From: Phoronis ovalis
Taxonomy: Eukaryota; Phoronida; Phoronidae
Direction of reading: 5' to 3'
DNA: 17,429 bases
NCBI GenBank assembly: GCA_028565635.1
Contig: JAOXYB010020782.1
Coordinates: forward strand, 1 to 17,429
The translations under genes and the position numbers were made by a program. Below are positions 10,701 to 16,590 of the stretch, piece after piece. How positions within the stretch are numbered: position 1 is the first letter of the stretch; each line of letters opens with the position of its first letter. The notes beneath the pieces are model-generated. The model made no database searches. It saw only the letters and a list, made by a program, of their open reading frames with translations, and had not been told where the DNA came from.

Positions 10701-12819
10701 CCACAGGAGACTACGCCATCTTAAGTAATGACTTTTGAAAAGCTTGTGGAGTTGTGATAGAGTTAAAAAGATGGCAAGCTGTGATTGGCCAAATCTATTA
10801 AACTGAAGATAAGGGTAGCTGCTTTTAGCTCCTGACCTTGTGAAAACCCCTCTCGATGCAGTTATTATTTAAATTTATTTTTCCTGCTTTAATTGACTAG
10901 AAAGTAATACAGTACTTTGTAATTCCCTCATACTAGTATGTCTGCCAGATTTATACTTTTTGGTGGTTTTATTAAATTTGCTGGTGACCATGTGTGTTTA
11001 TGCTGCGTATAGCTTGATTATTGTACTTGCAGCACCTCTTCTGTTTAAATTTATCACATTATACTGAAGCGAGTCCATATTGTACAGTTTTTGAGGGCTA
11101 ATACTATCTAGTCATTTGGTATACAAGTTTCCTATATATCAAGTAAAAAACATGGGCAGGATATTTAACACATGGCAGATCTATTTATCTACAAGCTATT
11201 GTAACTTTGCACATTTCTGATACTTTGCTTATTTTTTCCATTGTTCACCATATTATTTTTTACTGAAATCTTATGTGCAGTCACAAAAACTTTTCCCAAC
11301 ACATGGTAACACGTGAATGTATGGGCTTGTACTTTTAATGTTTGTCAGAATATAGAGTCTCCTATACATTCTTTCCAAATGATATGAAAGATAACGAAAT
11401 TATTTATTATAATTGTACGCCAATTGATTTCATCTAACAAGTTTGCACACTTTGTGTCATAACTATGAATTTACCATTAATATACCGTTTAGTTTTGTGA
11501 ACAAAAAATGCGCAAGAAAACAGGTTAGGAGATGTACAAACAGCGCTTTAGCTGGATTACCAATTTTCTTGAAAGCAACAAAAGTACACCGTGTAGAAAT
11601 GGAAACTGTTGATTTTATATACCATTTAAATTATTGTTTTACAGAAGTTCTTCCACAACTCCAGGCAACTCACAAGGTCCCAGGAGGTAAATATGCATGC
11701 TATTGTAACTCAATTTACAAAAAATATTACCATACTTTTTGATGGTACGGATAACACATTAGCAATGTATCCATATTGTATAATCATAAGTAGGTACTAT
11801 TCGTCATTGAAATTGTTTTGTTTGCCGCTAAAACATGTATTCTTAATTTAACTTTATATTTACGTTGCAGAAAAGTCCGAACACTTTATGCTTGTAATGC
11901 GGAAAATGACTCAGAATTGTCATTTGAACCAAATGAAATCATAAGTAACGGTATGTTCCTATGTCTTAGTTATACAGATATTGTAGATATTGCAAAGTTT
12001 TCATTAGTTTTGTCAGCCTCAGATAAAGATTCGTCTGATATCTTGAATTTGTGCTGCAGTTCAATTTTCCACTTCTGCTTTAGTCAAGCTCACAGATCAA
12101 ATTGTAGTTGGAGTGAAATTACATAAGAAAATTTATATGCTATTTTTCAATCCTCACAATGTCGCAAAACATCTAGAAAAGGTGGGATAATTATAATGAG
12201 TAAGGGATTAGTAACCCGAGGGACTCTGTGAATCAAGTCACTATTTAAAACGGCTCAAGTACTGTTATGTTGCACATCTAAGAAAGGAATTTCTTCTAGA
12301 GCTGCTTTCGAACAAGTCTTGTTTGAGTCACCAGCTTTTTTGCTCTAGTGACTATGAATAACATTGTGAGGAGTGTTTTTGGACCATGGATAAAATAGTG
12401 CGAAATTGTTTGCAAGCTAGCAAAATCTGGGTTTTTGCTATCAGTGTATAGCACTTGCTATCAATATTTCTAACAAGACTTAAATTTATTGCAAGGTTTC
12501 TGTTAATAGAAAACATTAAAAATTCCTGTTTTTGTGCCTTCAATACAAATAATGGCCAAGTTAGCAGTTATTCATTTTGTGCAGACAGATGATTCCTTGT
12601 GCAATGTTTAAATGTAACATTTCATGTCTAAGATAAGTACATACAGTTACATGTATGTGAAGTATAACAGATGTGACTCTATAATAAATTTTAAAATCAT
12701 TTACATGTTTATTAAAATTAATTGTAGTGCGGAAGTCGCGAGAACCGGGATGGTTAGAAGGAACATTACGTGGCAGAAATGGACTAGTACCAGAAAACTA
12801 TGTGGAATTTATTGATTAA
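1691..12819 (+). CDS. GRAF: GRAF-family Rho GTPase-activating protein, C-terminal half (11 exons, 5' partial)
   Basis: Exons are 1691-1796, 2779-2938, 3564-3828, 5330-5356, 7038-7187, 8557-8592, 9181-9319, 9885-10130, 11645-11686, 11871-11950 and 12728-12819. All junctions are GT-AG, and the phases agree across all ten introns (1343 nt, 446 full residues plus stop). The order seen is RhoGAP C-terminus (residues 1-88), Ser/Pro-rich linker (89-390) and SH3 (391-446). RhoGAP plus a C-terminal SH3 is the GRAF arrangement; the relative oligophrenin-1 lacks the SH3. In known members BAR and PH domains precede these, the RhoGAP stimulates GTP hydrolysis by RhoA/Cdc42-type GTPases, and the protein works at membranes in endocytosis and adhesion turnover. 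The SH3 of vertebrate GRAF1 binds FAK and dynamin. The linker is longer than I recall for vertebrate GRAF1 (about 190 residues). Family assignment is confident; which of the three vertebrate paralogues it matches is not decidable and probably does not apply to an invertebrate. Confidence 0.93.
1797..2778 (+). other. Intron 1 of the visible gene
   Basis: 982 nt. I recognise no genes or repeats. The acceptor at the end is ttttgaacag. The small open frame at 2320-2502 has no recognisable content. Confidence 0.8.
2779..2938 (+). CDS. GRAF: GRAF exon 2 of window: RhoGAP domain C-terminus
   Basis: The exon is 160 nt. It opens with one base that completes Arg35 and ends on a full codon (phase 0, Lys88). 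It encodes [20 protein letters not shown] and then [19 protein letters not shown], the hallmark RhoGAP block. Asn49 in [13 protein letters not shown] corresponds by motif to the conserved Asn of p50RhoGAP that contacts the Rho GTPase. The catalytic arginine finger would be in an upstream exon outside the window. The end, [15 protein letters not shown], is the final RhoGAP helix. The donor is AAG|gtgaga. Confidence 0.95.
2939..3563 (+). other. Intron 2
   Basis: 625 nt, of which 262 nt are an inverted-repeat element (3016-3277). The rest is AT-rich with nothing recognised. The acceptor is taaactgctgtag. Confidence 0.85.
3016..3277. mobile_element. 262-bp MITE-like element with 24-bp terminal inverted repeats
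   Basis: The left arm 3016-3039 (AGCGGGAATACTTGAGAACT then GTGA) is the reverse complement of the right arm 3254-3277 with one mismatch (ATACTTG against ACACTTG). The interior is AT-rich and has no transposase. No clear target-site duplication is visible at these ends (tcctt on the left, gagat on the right), so the true termini and superfamily are undetermined. It sits inside intron 2, 78 nt after the donor. It could instead be a degenerate fold-back element or one arm of a larger repeat. Confidence 0.7.
3564..3828 (+). CDS. GRAF: GRAF exon 3 of window: start of Ser/Pro-rich linker
   Basis: 265 nt, phase 0 in and phase 1 out. IFKSQPDV (residues 89-96) follows directly on ENYIK and matches the KIFN..PD continuation seen in vertebrate GRAF, which fixes the junction. 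The rest is disordered-looking linker: an acidic DDDD run (122-125), several Ser/Thr-Pro sites (TP 128-129, TP 138-139, SP 150-151) and an Ala/Arg-rich [11 protein letters not shown] segment (155-165). The first half of a duplicated SAxS(S/T)PNL motif is at 134-144. The donor is ACAG|gtaagc; reading through it hits a stop within five codons. Confidence 0.93.
3829..5329 (+). other. Intron 3, hosting a Harbinger-like MITE
   Basis: 1501 nt. About a third is the element at 4521-5016. The flanks are AT-rich with nothing recognised. It ends in ctctgtcctgctctcatag: a pyrimidine tract containing TGC and TCTC close to the 3' splice site of the 27-nt microexon. Confidence 0.85.
4521..5016. mobile_element. 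496-bp non-autonomous TIR transposon (MITE), PIF/Harbinger-like
   Basis: Positions 4521-4570 and 4967-5016 are perfect 50-bp inverted repeats that begin GGGATCATCTCAAAAGTTAT. Both outer edges are flanked by the direct trinucleotide TTA (4518-4520 and 5017-5019). A 3-bp TWA target duplication with G-rich ends is the signature of PIF/Harbinger elements; a 2-bp TA duplication (ISL2EU or Tc1-like) is the alternative reading. The interior has a run of ten G at 4870-4879 and A-rich tracts. An open frame overlapping it (4466-4933) starts outside the left end and shows no DDE-transposase features, so the element is not self-sufficient. Identical arms point to a recent insertion. Confidence 0.88.
5330..5356 (+). 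CDS. GRAF: GRAF exon 4 of window: 27-nt microexon
   Basis: 27 nt, phase 1 on both sides, so skipping it removes nine residues without a frameshift. With split glycines at both ends it adds the segment GYSPRYSYT (residues 177-185). The acceptor is tcctgctctcatag and the donor is a consensus ACAG|gtgagt. Support comes from splice-site quality and frame agreement, not from homology. TGC sits 11-13 nt before the exon, in the position where SRRM3/4 motifs precede neural microexons, and UGCAUG lies at 5512-5517 in the downstream intron. Confidence 0.8.
5357..7037 (+). other. Intron 4
   Basis: 1681 nt with no further exon recognised. It holds a UGCAUG hexamer (5512-5517) and a 15-bp minisatellite (5591-5635). 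The open frames at 5357-5581, 5460-5744, 5792-5986, 6032-6256 and 6477-6659 are Cys/Phe/Tyr-rich translations of AT-rich DNA and look non-coding. Confidence 0.8.
5591..5635. repeat. 15-bp minisatellite, three tandem copies
   Basis: The units are TTATTCACAATCAAG, TTATTCACAATCAAA and TTATTCACGGTCAAA (5591-5605, 5606-5620, 5621-5635). The unit length is a multiple of three, so a chance open frame runs through with SQSNYSRSN-like text. I do not take that as coding. Confidence 0.92.
7038..7187 (+). CDS. GRAF: GRAF exon 5 of window: Ser-rich linker
   Basis: 150 nt, phase 1 on both sides. It encodes [20 protein letters not shown], then a second SAxS(S/T)PNL motif ([12 protein letters not shown], 214-225) and RPSPRISNV (227-235). 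It resembles the region of vertebrate GRAF1 with SS.PDL..V and TRP, a weak alignment made from memory. Ser/Pro density suggests a flexible phosphorylated segment. The acceptor is gttatttacag and the donor is GTTG|gtaagg. Confidence 0.9.
7188..8556 (+). other. Intron 5
   Basis: 1369 nt. It includes a possible element around 7389-7655 (starts ACCCCAGGGGCACTCC, ends near CCACCTTGGGGGTT, contains an A11 tract) whose end matches are too short to call. It also holds a copy of the dispersed AGGTCA repeat at 8361-8455 and a fragment at 8504-8531. The frames at 7314-7571 and 7716-7940 (minus) are not convincing genes. Confidence 0.75.
8361..8455 (+). repeat. Dispersed repeat copy A (TACAGGTCA family)
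   Basis: The order of blocks is an AACAGCTTCATATT start, then CAGAGTAAATACAGGTCA, then ATTTCCAACATGGC, then CCATGTTTGTTC. The same order occurs at 14721-14830 with moderate divergence, and the first half recurs at 15131-15194. This identifies a dispersed family with no coding content. Shorter fragments with GGTAAATATAGGTCA occur at 8504-8531 and 9031-9060. Confidence 0.75.
8557..8592 (+). CDS. GRAF: GRAF exon 6 of window: probable 36-nt microexon
   Basis: 36 nt, phase 1 on both sides, adding [11 protein letters not shown] plus split codons (residues 236-248). The acceptor is a good pyrimidine tract (gtgtcttcctattttag). The donor ATGG|gtaaat is acceptable. No homology supports it; the call rests on splice sites, exact frame agreement and the pattern of neighbouring microexons. 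Joining exon 5 directly to exon 7 also keeps frame, so it may be optional or absent. A UGCAUG lies at 8790-8795, 198 nt downstream. Confidence 0.55.
8593..9180 (+). other. Intron 6
   Basis: 588 nt with nothing coding. It contains the UGCAUG at 8790-8795 and a short fragment of the dispersed repeat (9031-9060). The acceptor is atcaatattttacag. Confidence 0.8.
9181..9319 (+). CDS. GRAF: GRAF exon 7 of window: linker
   Basis: 139 nt, phase 1 in and phase 2 out. It encodes [20 protein letters not shown] and continues to NTGPALL (residues 249-293). It is hydrophilic and Ser/Thr/Gln-rich with no recognised domain. The acceptor follows atcaatattttacag. The donor is the consensus CT|gtgagt; reading straight through would meet TGA at once (CTG TGA), which argues that splicing happens here. 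Confidence 0.85.
9320..9884 (+). other. Intron 7
   Basis: 565 nt, non-coding. Its last bases are atgcatgcatgcag: two overlapping UGCAUG hexamers (9872-9877, 9876-9881) occupy the place where a pyrimidine tract would be expected. Confidence 0.85.
9885..10130 (+). CDS. GRAF: GRAF exon 8 of window: Pro/Lys-rich linker
   Basis: 246 nt, phase 2 on both sides, so it too could be skipped in frame. It encodes residues 295-375. KPKAPPKPQ (343-351) is a polyproline segment of the kind SH3 domains bind, and [11 protein letters not shown] (362-372) is a basic stretch with a candidate kinase site. There are four cysteines (304, 309, 325, 332) in the first half. The donor is AAAACTAT|gtaaga, whose first bases complete ATG TAA in the coding frame, so retention ends the protein immediately. 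Confidence 0.88.
10263..10268 (+). promoter_or_regulatory. Possible intronic polyadenylation signal (AATAAA)
   Basis: A canonical hexamer followed by GT-rich sequence (gtacttgtgtttgc). It sits 133 nt beyond the exon 8 donor, which itself overlaps an in-frame stop. It could end a shorter transcript lacking the SH3 exons. AATAAA is frequent by chance in AT-rich DNA, so confidence is low. Confidence 0.35.
10328..10573 (-). other. Unrecognised minus-strand open frame with protein-like composition
   Basis: A frame open from just inside a TAA at 10574-10576 down to a TAA at its 3' end. It encodes [20 protein letters not shown] and, after a short gap, [19 protein letters not shown]. It is rich in Glu, Lys, Ala and Leu, unlike the Cys/Phe/Ile-heavy chance frames nearby. 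There is no ATG near its start and no clear acceptor or poly(A) signal on that strand. It might be a terminal exon of a nested gene, a retrocopy fragment or coincidence. I do not recognise the family. Confidence 0.25.
11645..11686 (+). CDS. GRAF: GRAF exon 9 of window: 42-nt microexon
   Basis: 42 nt, phase 2 on both sides. It encodes [13 protein letters not shown] between split codons (residues 376-390) and joins directly to the SH3-start exon. The acceptor is ttattgttttacag and the donor is GGAG|gtaaat. A UGCAUG at 11694-11699 begins only 8 nt after the exon, the position in which Rbfox proteins usually promote inclusion. Skipping it leaves the SH3 in frame. Confidence 0.72.
11871..11950 (+). 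CDS. GRAF: GRAF exon 10 of window: SH3 domain, first half
   Basis: 80 nt, phase 2 in and phase 1 out. It encodes [18 protein letters not shown] (391-408) then [13 protein letters not shown] is the ALYDY-type strand and ENDSELSF is the RT loop with the conserved D-ELSF, nearly identical to the GRAF SH3 (ALYAC.AE.DSELSF). The acceptor is tttacgttgcag and the donor is AACG|gtatgt. Confidence 0.95.
11951..12727 (+). other. Intron 10
   Basis: 777 nt. The frame happens to stay open for about 58 codons past the donor, but the sequence (FCLSQAH-like, Cys-rich) is not SH3 and the true second half of the SH3 lies at 12728. Nothing else is recognised. The acceptor is aaaattaattgtag. Confidence 0.85.
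12728..12819 (+). CDS. GRAF: GRAF exon 11 of window: SH3 second half and stop
   Basis: 92 nt. Two bases complete Val417, then [18 protein letters not shown] and [11 protein letters not shown] to the TAA at 12817-12819. Trp425 in EPGWLEG is the conserved ligand-groove tryptophan, and Pro438 and Tyr441 of VPENYV complete the polyproline-binding face. As in other GRAFs the protein ends one or two residues after the SH3. Its local CpG content (gcggaagtcgcgagaaccgg) is higher than in the surrounding intron, as expected for constrained coding sequence. Confidence 0.96.
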
Positions 12820-13500
12820 TATTATTGTATGCCAGCAGTTTTCAAAGATGTTATGGTGTATAGTATTTGTATATCACTTAAAGATGTGGGTGTTATGTCA
12901 GAAGAATTGCAAGCATTATTATCATGCACCAAAGGAATACAAAATAGGAAGTATGAAATTTCAATATCAAGATAATGGTAAAGAACTTAGGAACAGTTCC
13001 AAATAATATTTTTTCTGTAGGCTGCAACAAATGTAAAATGTTTTATGTGCCATTATTAGTTGATTGAATTTCAAAGTTGAACCAATATTATGTGCACCAT
13101 ACTTGCACAGAAAATACAAGCAACTGTAGACTGAATGATGCCTATAGATTGTTTTATTTGACAAAATCCAGGCCTTTGTCTCTTTTATGTTTTAAATTGT
13201 ACCCGTCATGTAAAAATTCAGATCTTTTCCACCATTTTACAAGTTTTTCTTATTTTATGTGACTGATATGTAAATATATATATGTAACCAAAACTTATTA
13301 GTTTGTAATCAATAATTTAAATTTGTCTTGTTTGTATGAAAAAAAAATAATATGCAATGCTTCCTGAAACTTCTGTCTCAGTGATTTCTTATGATTGGAA
13401 TGTTTCAATATTAATATAAACATTGGTATCTGTCAATATATAAAAGTCTTACAAAAACATGCAACAAATTACCATACCATATGGATGACTAAACTTCTTT
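12820..13500 (+). other. Probable 3' UTR of the GRAF-family gene
   Basis: The AT-rich sequence after the stop contains no canonical AATAAA. Variants such as AATACA near 13113, AATATA near 13410 and TATAAA near 13438 are present, so the cleavage site and UTR end are not defined. A run of nine A lies near 13339. The small open frames here (12800-13006, 13077-13262, 12967-13164 minus, 13508-13699) look like chance. Confidence 0.55.
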
Positions 13501-13800
13501 AGTTTCAATGTATCCAAGTCTAACTATGCAAACTGCATTAGTTATTCTTTCAGAGCATATGCCAAGACATATAAAGCTAAGCAGTTTTCTTTTGAGTATC
13601 AAATACCTCTACGTTATATTTCCTCAAATGTACCAAAAATTGAATTGTACATTACACATCCCAAATTGTTATGTCCAGTTTCTATGCATCTGTTACTAAC
13701 AGTGGATACAGAGACATCTTTCAGAAATAGCATTATTATCACTCCAAAATTGAAATCACCTTTGCCATCCATTCAAACTGTCCACTGAAATTATTATTCA

Positions 13801-14570
13801 AGTCCTCTACCAATCTGGCTATAGTTGAGGGGGTAGGGGGTACCCCCAAGGTACAATGCTCGCACTTAAAAATCGGCAATGCTCGCACTTAACAAGAAAA
13901 ATTAACCAAAAAAAAAAAGGTCGCCAAAAAAATCGACAACCAAAGAAAAACTTGAAAAGGTTGAGAAAACAATAGGAAACAAAGCAAAAAAAATGGTCGC
14001 CAACTTGTACTTAAACAGACCAAGGCAATGCTGGCTGCAACAGACCCCAATACTTGCGATGCCCCACTGTAGCCTATAGTCCTCATAGTTAGCCCTTGCT
14101 TCATGCTGTGAGAGGCAGAACTTGGAAGACTGAATTTATTGATGCTGGTTATTTACCTACTAGACTATTTGGGTACGCGTGTGCGGCACAGGCTTAAAAA
14201 CTGGATCCTATCAACTATATTTCCGTATCAAAAACAATGGTTTGCTTAACTTTTTTTGCTAAAAAACCTGATTGCTAATTTTATGTGTATCGGAAAACTA
14301 GATTGTATTGGTCAAAAACTAGATCAACTCAACTTATTCAAAAAAAACATTCCGCTAATTTTAATAATCAAAAAATCCTAATCCTCGTTACTAATTTAGT
14401 CAAAAAAACTGGATCAACTATTGTGGCACATCCCTATCCAGATGGAACACTGAGTACCCCCAGGCCAAAAGCAATCATCCATGATAACCAGTAGCAACCA
14501 TCGTCTTTAGGTACTACGAGATTGATAACCGGTAGCAGCCATGGTCTCTGGGGGTACCCCTTAATGTAAT
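13801..14570. repeat. Repeat-rich block bounded by GGGGTACCCC palindromes
   Basis: A 12-bp palindrome GGGGGTACCCCC lies at 13836-13847, and GGGGGTACCCC lies at 14550-14560. GTACCCCCAGG also occurs at 14454-14464. Inside are two copies of CAATGCTCGCACTTAA (13854-13869, 13877-13892), A-rich tracts with GGTCGCCAA twice (about 13919 and 13994), and at least four degenerate AAAAACTGGATCAACT-like units (about 14197, 14292, 14314, 14402). Two tandem 41-bp-spaced GATAACC(A/G)GTAGC units start at 14483 and 14524. This looks like an old non-coding mobile element or satellite fragment; its class is undetermined. Confidence 0.6.
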
Positions 14571-14720
14571 CCATAGAGAATTTTGAAGGATACTAGAGGA
14601 GACAATAGCGGTACAGTGTAAGAGGCCTCTTATCTCTTAATCATGTTTTCAAAGTCAAAAACTGCCATTGTCGTAGTAACAGTTTCTTTTTTCTAGCAAT
14701 AGCAGCTGCAGTTTTTACCC

Positions 14721-14830
14721 GATCAACTTCATATTTGGTACAGGGTAAATACAGGTCAAAAGTAGGTCACTTATAATTTTGACCTCGATTACTTCCAATA
14801 TGGCCGACTGGTGTCCATGTTTGTTCCTGA
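14721..14830 (+). repeat. Dispersed repeat copy B with DR5 of AGGTCA
   Basis: It shares the block order of copy A (8361-8455): CTTCATATTTGGTACAGGGT, then AAATACAGGTCA, then ACTTCCAATATGGCC, then CCATGTTTGTTC. It carries AGGTCA at 14753-14758 and 14764-14769 separated by five bases, and TGACCT at 14780-14785. Non-coding. Confidence 0.78.
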
Positions 14831-14870
14831 GAGGGCACGTTACTTTGCGTCAGGATGAAACGTTGACTGG

Positions 14871-15064
14871 ATGATTTGAAGGTGGATTCATCAAGGCCAT
14901 GGGCTGGTTGGCATAATAGGCTAGCTAAGTGACATTTTAGAATGTCCTTGAATATTGGGTAGAATGCCAACAAAGTGCTGTCTAGATGATTCGAAGGAGG
15001 ATTCACATAGGTTGGTGGGCGTAACAATTAAGCCGTTACATAAAATGACCTTGAGAAGTGGGTC
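14871..15064 (+). repeat. Imperfect tandem duplication, period about 115 bp
   Basis: ATGATTTGAAGGTGGATTCA at 14871-14890 recurs as ATGATTCGAAGGAGGATTCA from 14986. The similarity continues through GG.TGG..GGC.TAA, then ACATTTTAGAATGTCCTTGA against ACATAAAATGACCTTGAGAA, and GGGT. It lies immediately downstream of repeat copy B and may be part of the same composite unit. Confidence 0.65.
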
Positions 15065-15130
15065 GATCTATAATGCTGATTCGATTCTTTGACATTTATG
15101 CGTAACACTTGCTTTGTCTCACAATAACTG

Positions 15131-15194
15131 CTTCAGTTTTTCTTGTAATAGCAGCTGCATATTTGATACAGTGTAAGTACAGGTTAAAGTGCGG
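15131..15194 (+). repeat. Dispersed repeat copy C (partial)
   Basis: AATAGCAGCTGCATATTTGA and then TACAGTGTAAGTACAGGTTA match the first half of copies A and B (CAGCTTCATATT, ACAG.GTAAATACAGGTCA). The second half, with the CCAATATGG block, is missing. Confidence 0.65.
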
Positions 15195-15321
15195 ACCAAC
15201 TAGGAAGCAATCCTACTGCTTTTATACATTTTCTTTTCCAATTTTCAGCAAGAGATAAGTCGAATACGGTTACAGCTAGGAACTTGGTACTTGATGGGTG
15301 GGGCATGAGGTGGGCCATTGC

Positions 15322-15361
15322 TGACCTTGAGATCAAAAGTTCATTTGGAGGTCAAAGGTCA
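15322..15361. repeat. Cluster of AGGTCA-type half-sites including a perfect DR1
   Basis: TGACCT at 15322-15327 is followed downstream by AGGTCA at 15349-15354, one A, and AGGTCA at 15356-15361. AGGTCA-A-AGGTCA is the textbook DR1 recognised by HNF4 and RXR heterodimers. It lies in the same repeat-rich flank as copies B and C, so it is probably repeat-borne and may have no function. Confidence 0.6.
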
Positions 15362-15399
15362 AATTTCTAAAATTGCTCAAAATATGCAAATAATGGTAT

Positions 15400-16010
15400 C
15401 GAGTAACAAAGTAATTTGGATGACACTTGAGAATATTTCGGTACTAAAAGGTGATTTTTATTTCTTGTCATAGTTTCAATTAATTTAGTGATCTTCCAAT
15501 TTTCACTAAGCTGTATATATCTCGAAGACGCTATCCTGTTTTCCGATACTATGCTCCACGTAGTCCTGCAAGCATGACCTTACTATGGACAGCCGAAGTT
15601 CTACTAGCTTTCACGCATGCTTAATAGCATAATATCCATACAATGGATGAACGAACCTTCAAGAGTGTATTTTAGATTTTATGCTGATGTGCTCAGTTGA
15701 ATCTTTAAGTTATCTGGATATGGTGGTATAAGAAGCGGAGTAATCGAGGAATAGGCAGGAAAAATTTGGGTGGAATTTATTAGTGTTATGCATATAAAAT
15801 CTTACACAACCTAGTCGACACCAACATCACATTAAATCCTGCTTCCAGGTACAGCAGATCGAGACAGCCATGACCAGAAATTAGAAATCCAGCAAACACA
15901 GATACTTCTATAAATTCTCCTTCGTTCCTTGGTCCATCCTCCAATGGAACACACTGAATCCAGCAACAGTCAATGCCTCATCCATTGACTCATCTAAGAC
16001 GGCAGTTGCT
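15400..16010. other. Intergenic stretch with nothing recognised
   Basis: No coding frame, RNA gene or clear repeat was found on either strand. Sequence such as GTCCATCCTCCAATGGAACA and CATTGACTCATCTAAGACGG has a more balanced base composition than the introns and could be old repeat, but I cannot assign it. Confidence 0.6.
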
Positions 16011-16013
16011 AGG

Positions 16014-16035
16014 GATGGAGCAGATCTGCTCCATC
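16014..16035. repeat. 22-bp perfect palindrome
   Basis: GATGGAGCAGATCTGCTCCA followed by TC is its own reverse complement with no spacer and is centred on AGATCT. It is the first of several palindromes between 16014 and 16600. Confidence 0.92.
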
Positions 16036-16146
16036 ATAAATAGACCTAGATCCCGAGTAAATCCTATTTTAATTTTCCTTACGGCTACCAGTAACAGTAA
16101 TTTTATACTTGTTCTGTTGCTTTTTTTATGCGCACCAACTTAGTTC

Positions 16147-16182
16147 CGTCCTCTAATCATCGAACGTTCGATGGAAAGGACG
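16147..16182. repeat. 36-nt imperfect palindrome with 16-bp perfect core
   Basis: The core CATCGAACGTTCGATG (16158-16173) is perfectly self-complementary. The outer CGTCCT (16147-16152) pairs with AGGACG (16177-16182) across short unequal spacers. It could extrude as a cruciform or fold as a hairpin in RNA. Confidence 0.88.
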
Positions 16183-16310
16183 TATAAGAAGATAGATATT
16201 AGGAAAGTAAGTGTTTTCGAACTTCGGCTGTTCTGAGATACGAGACGGCATGACCCTACGGACTTGCCGTATGCTGTCTATAGTAGGGTCCTGCTTGCAG
16301 GAGTCAGACC

Positions 16311-16341
16311 GGATATGTAAAACTCTTAGTTTTATATATCC
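16311..16341. repeat. 14-bp-stem hairpin with flanking direct repeats
   Basis: GGATATGTAAAACT (16311-16324) pairs with AGTTTTATATATCC (16328-16341) with one mismatched pair and a three-base CTT loop. GTCAGAC occurs as a direct repeat on both sides (16303-16309, 16345-16351). A smaller inverted pair, GACCCTAC/GTAGGGTC, lies just upstream (about 16252-16290). I see no T-run, so I do not call it a terminator. Confidence 0.8.
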
Positions 16342-16404
16342 TAGGTCAGACTATCTCAAAAAACGGGTGCGGACACTGAAGGTCGGTTTACTCAGACTGA
16401 TCCC

Positions 16405-16590
16405 GGCCTCATATGGTCAGCTGGCGAGAAAGTGTAGTTAAATTTTTTGAAATAAACCCCCGTGATAAACTATCGGAATTATTCATCCCGGCTATCGGCA
16501 TACGACCTCCTGTGCTCAGTGTATAGTATTTATTTGTTTAAAAATATAACTACGTATACTTTCTCGCCATTTGACCGTGATATGACATGT
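16405..16590. repeat. Fold-back (inverted repeat) sequence, about 160-185 bp
   Basis: TGGCGAGAAAGT (16422-16433) is the perfect reverse complement of 16558-16569. The match extends outward through GGTCA (16415-16419) against TGACC (16572-16576) and a shifted TCATAT, and inward through GTA..GTT. The enclosed and preceding DNA is unusually CpG-rich for this window. It may be a small MITE or the end of a larger element. No target duplication is identified. Confidence 0.65.

Larger units (their letters stand above)
10131..11644 (+). other. Intron 8
   Basis: 1514 nt. It contains a canonical AATAAA at 10263-10268, 133 nt after the donor, and a minus-strand open frame at 10328-10573 described separately. 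The rest is AT-rich with nothing recognised. The acceptor is taaattattgttttacag. Confidence 0.8.

Noticed and set aside
11951-12126. Continuation of the coding frame past the exon 10 donor as coding sequence
   Set aside because: The translated text is not SH3-like, while the exact second half of the SH3 lies at 12728 with matching phase.
16303-16351. Direct repeat plus hairpin units as a CRISPR array or rho-independent terminator
   Set aside because: Only one unit, no spacers of regular length and no T-run, and the genome is eukaryotic.
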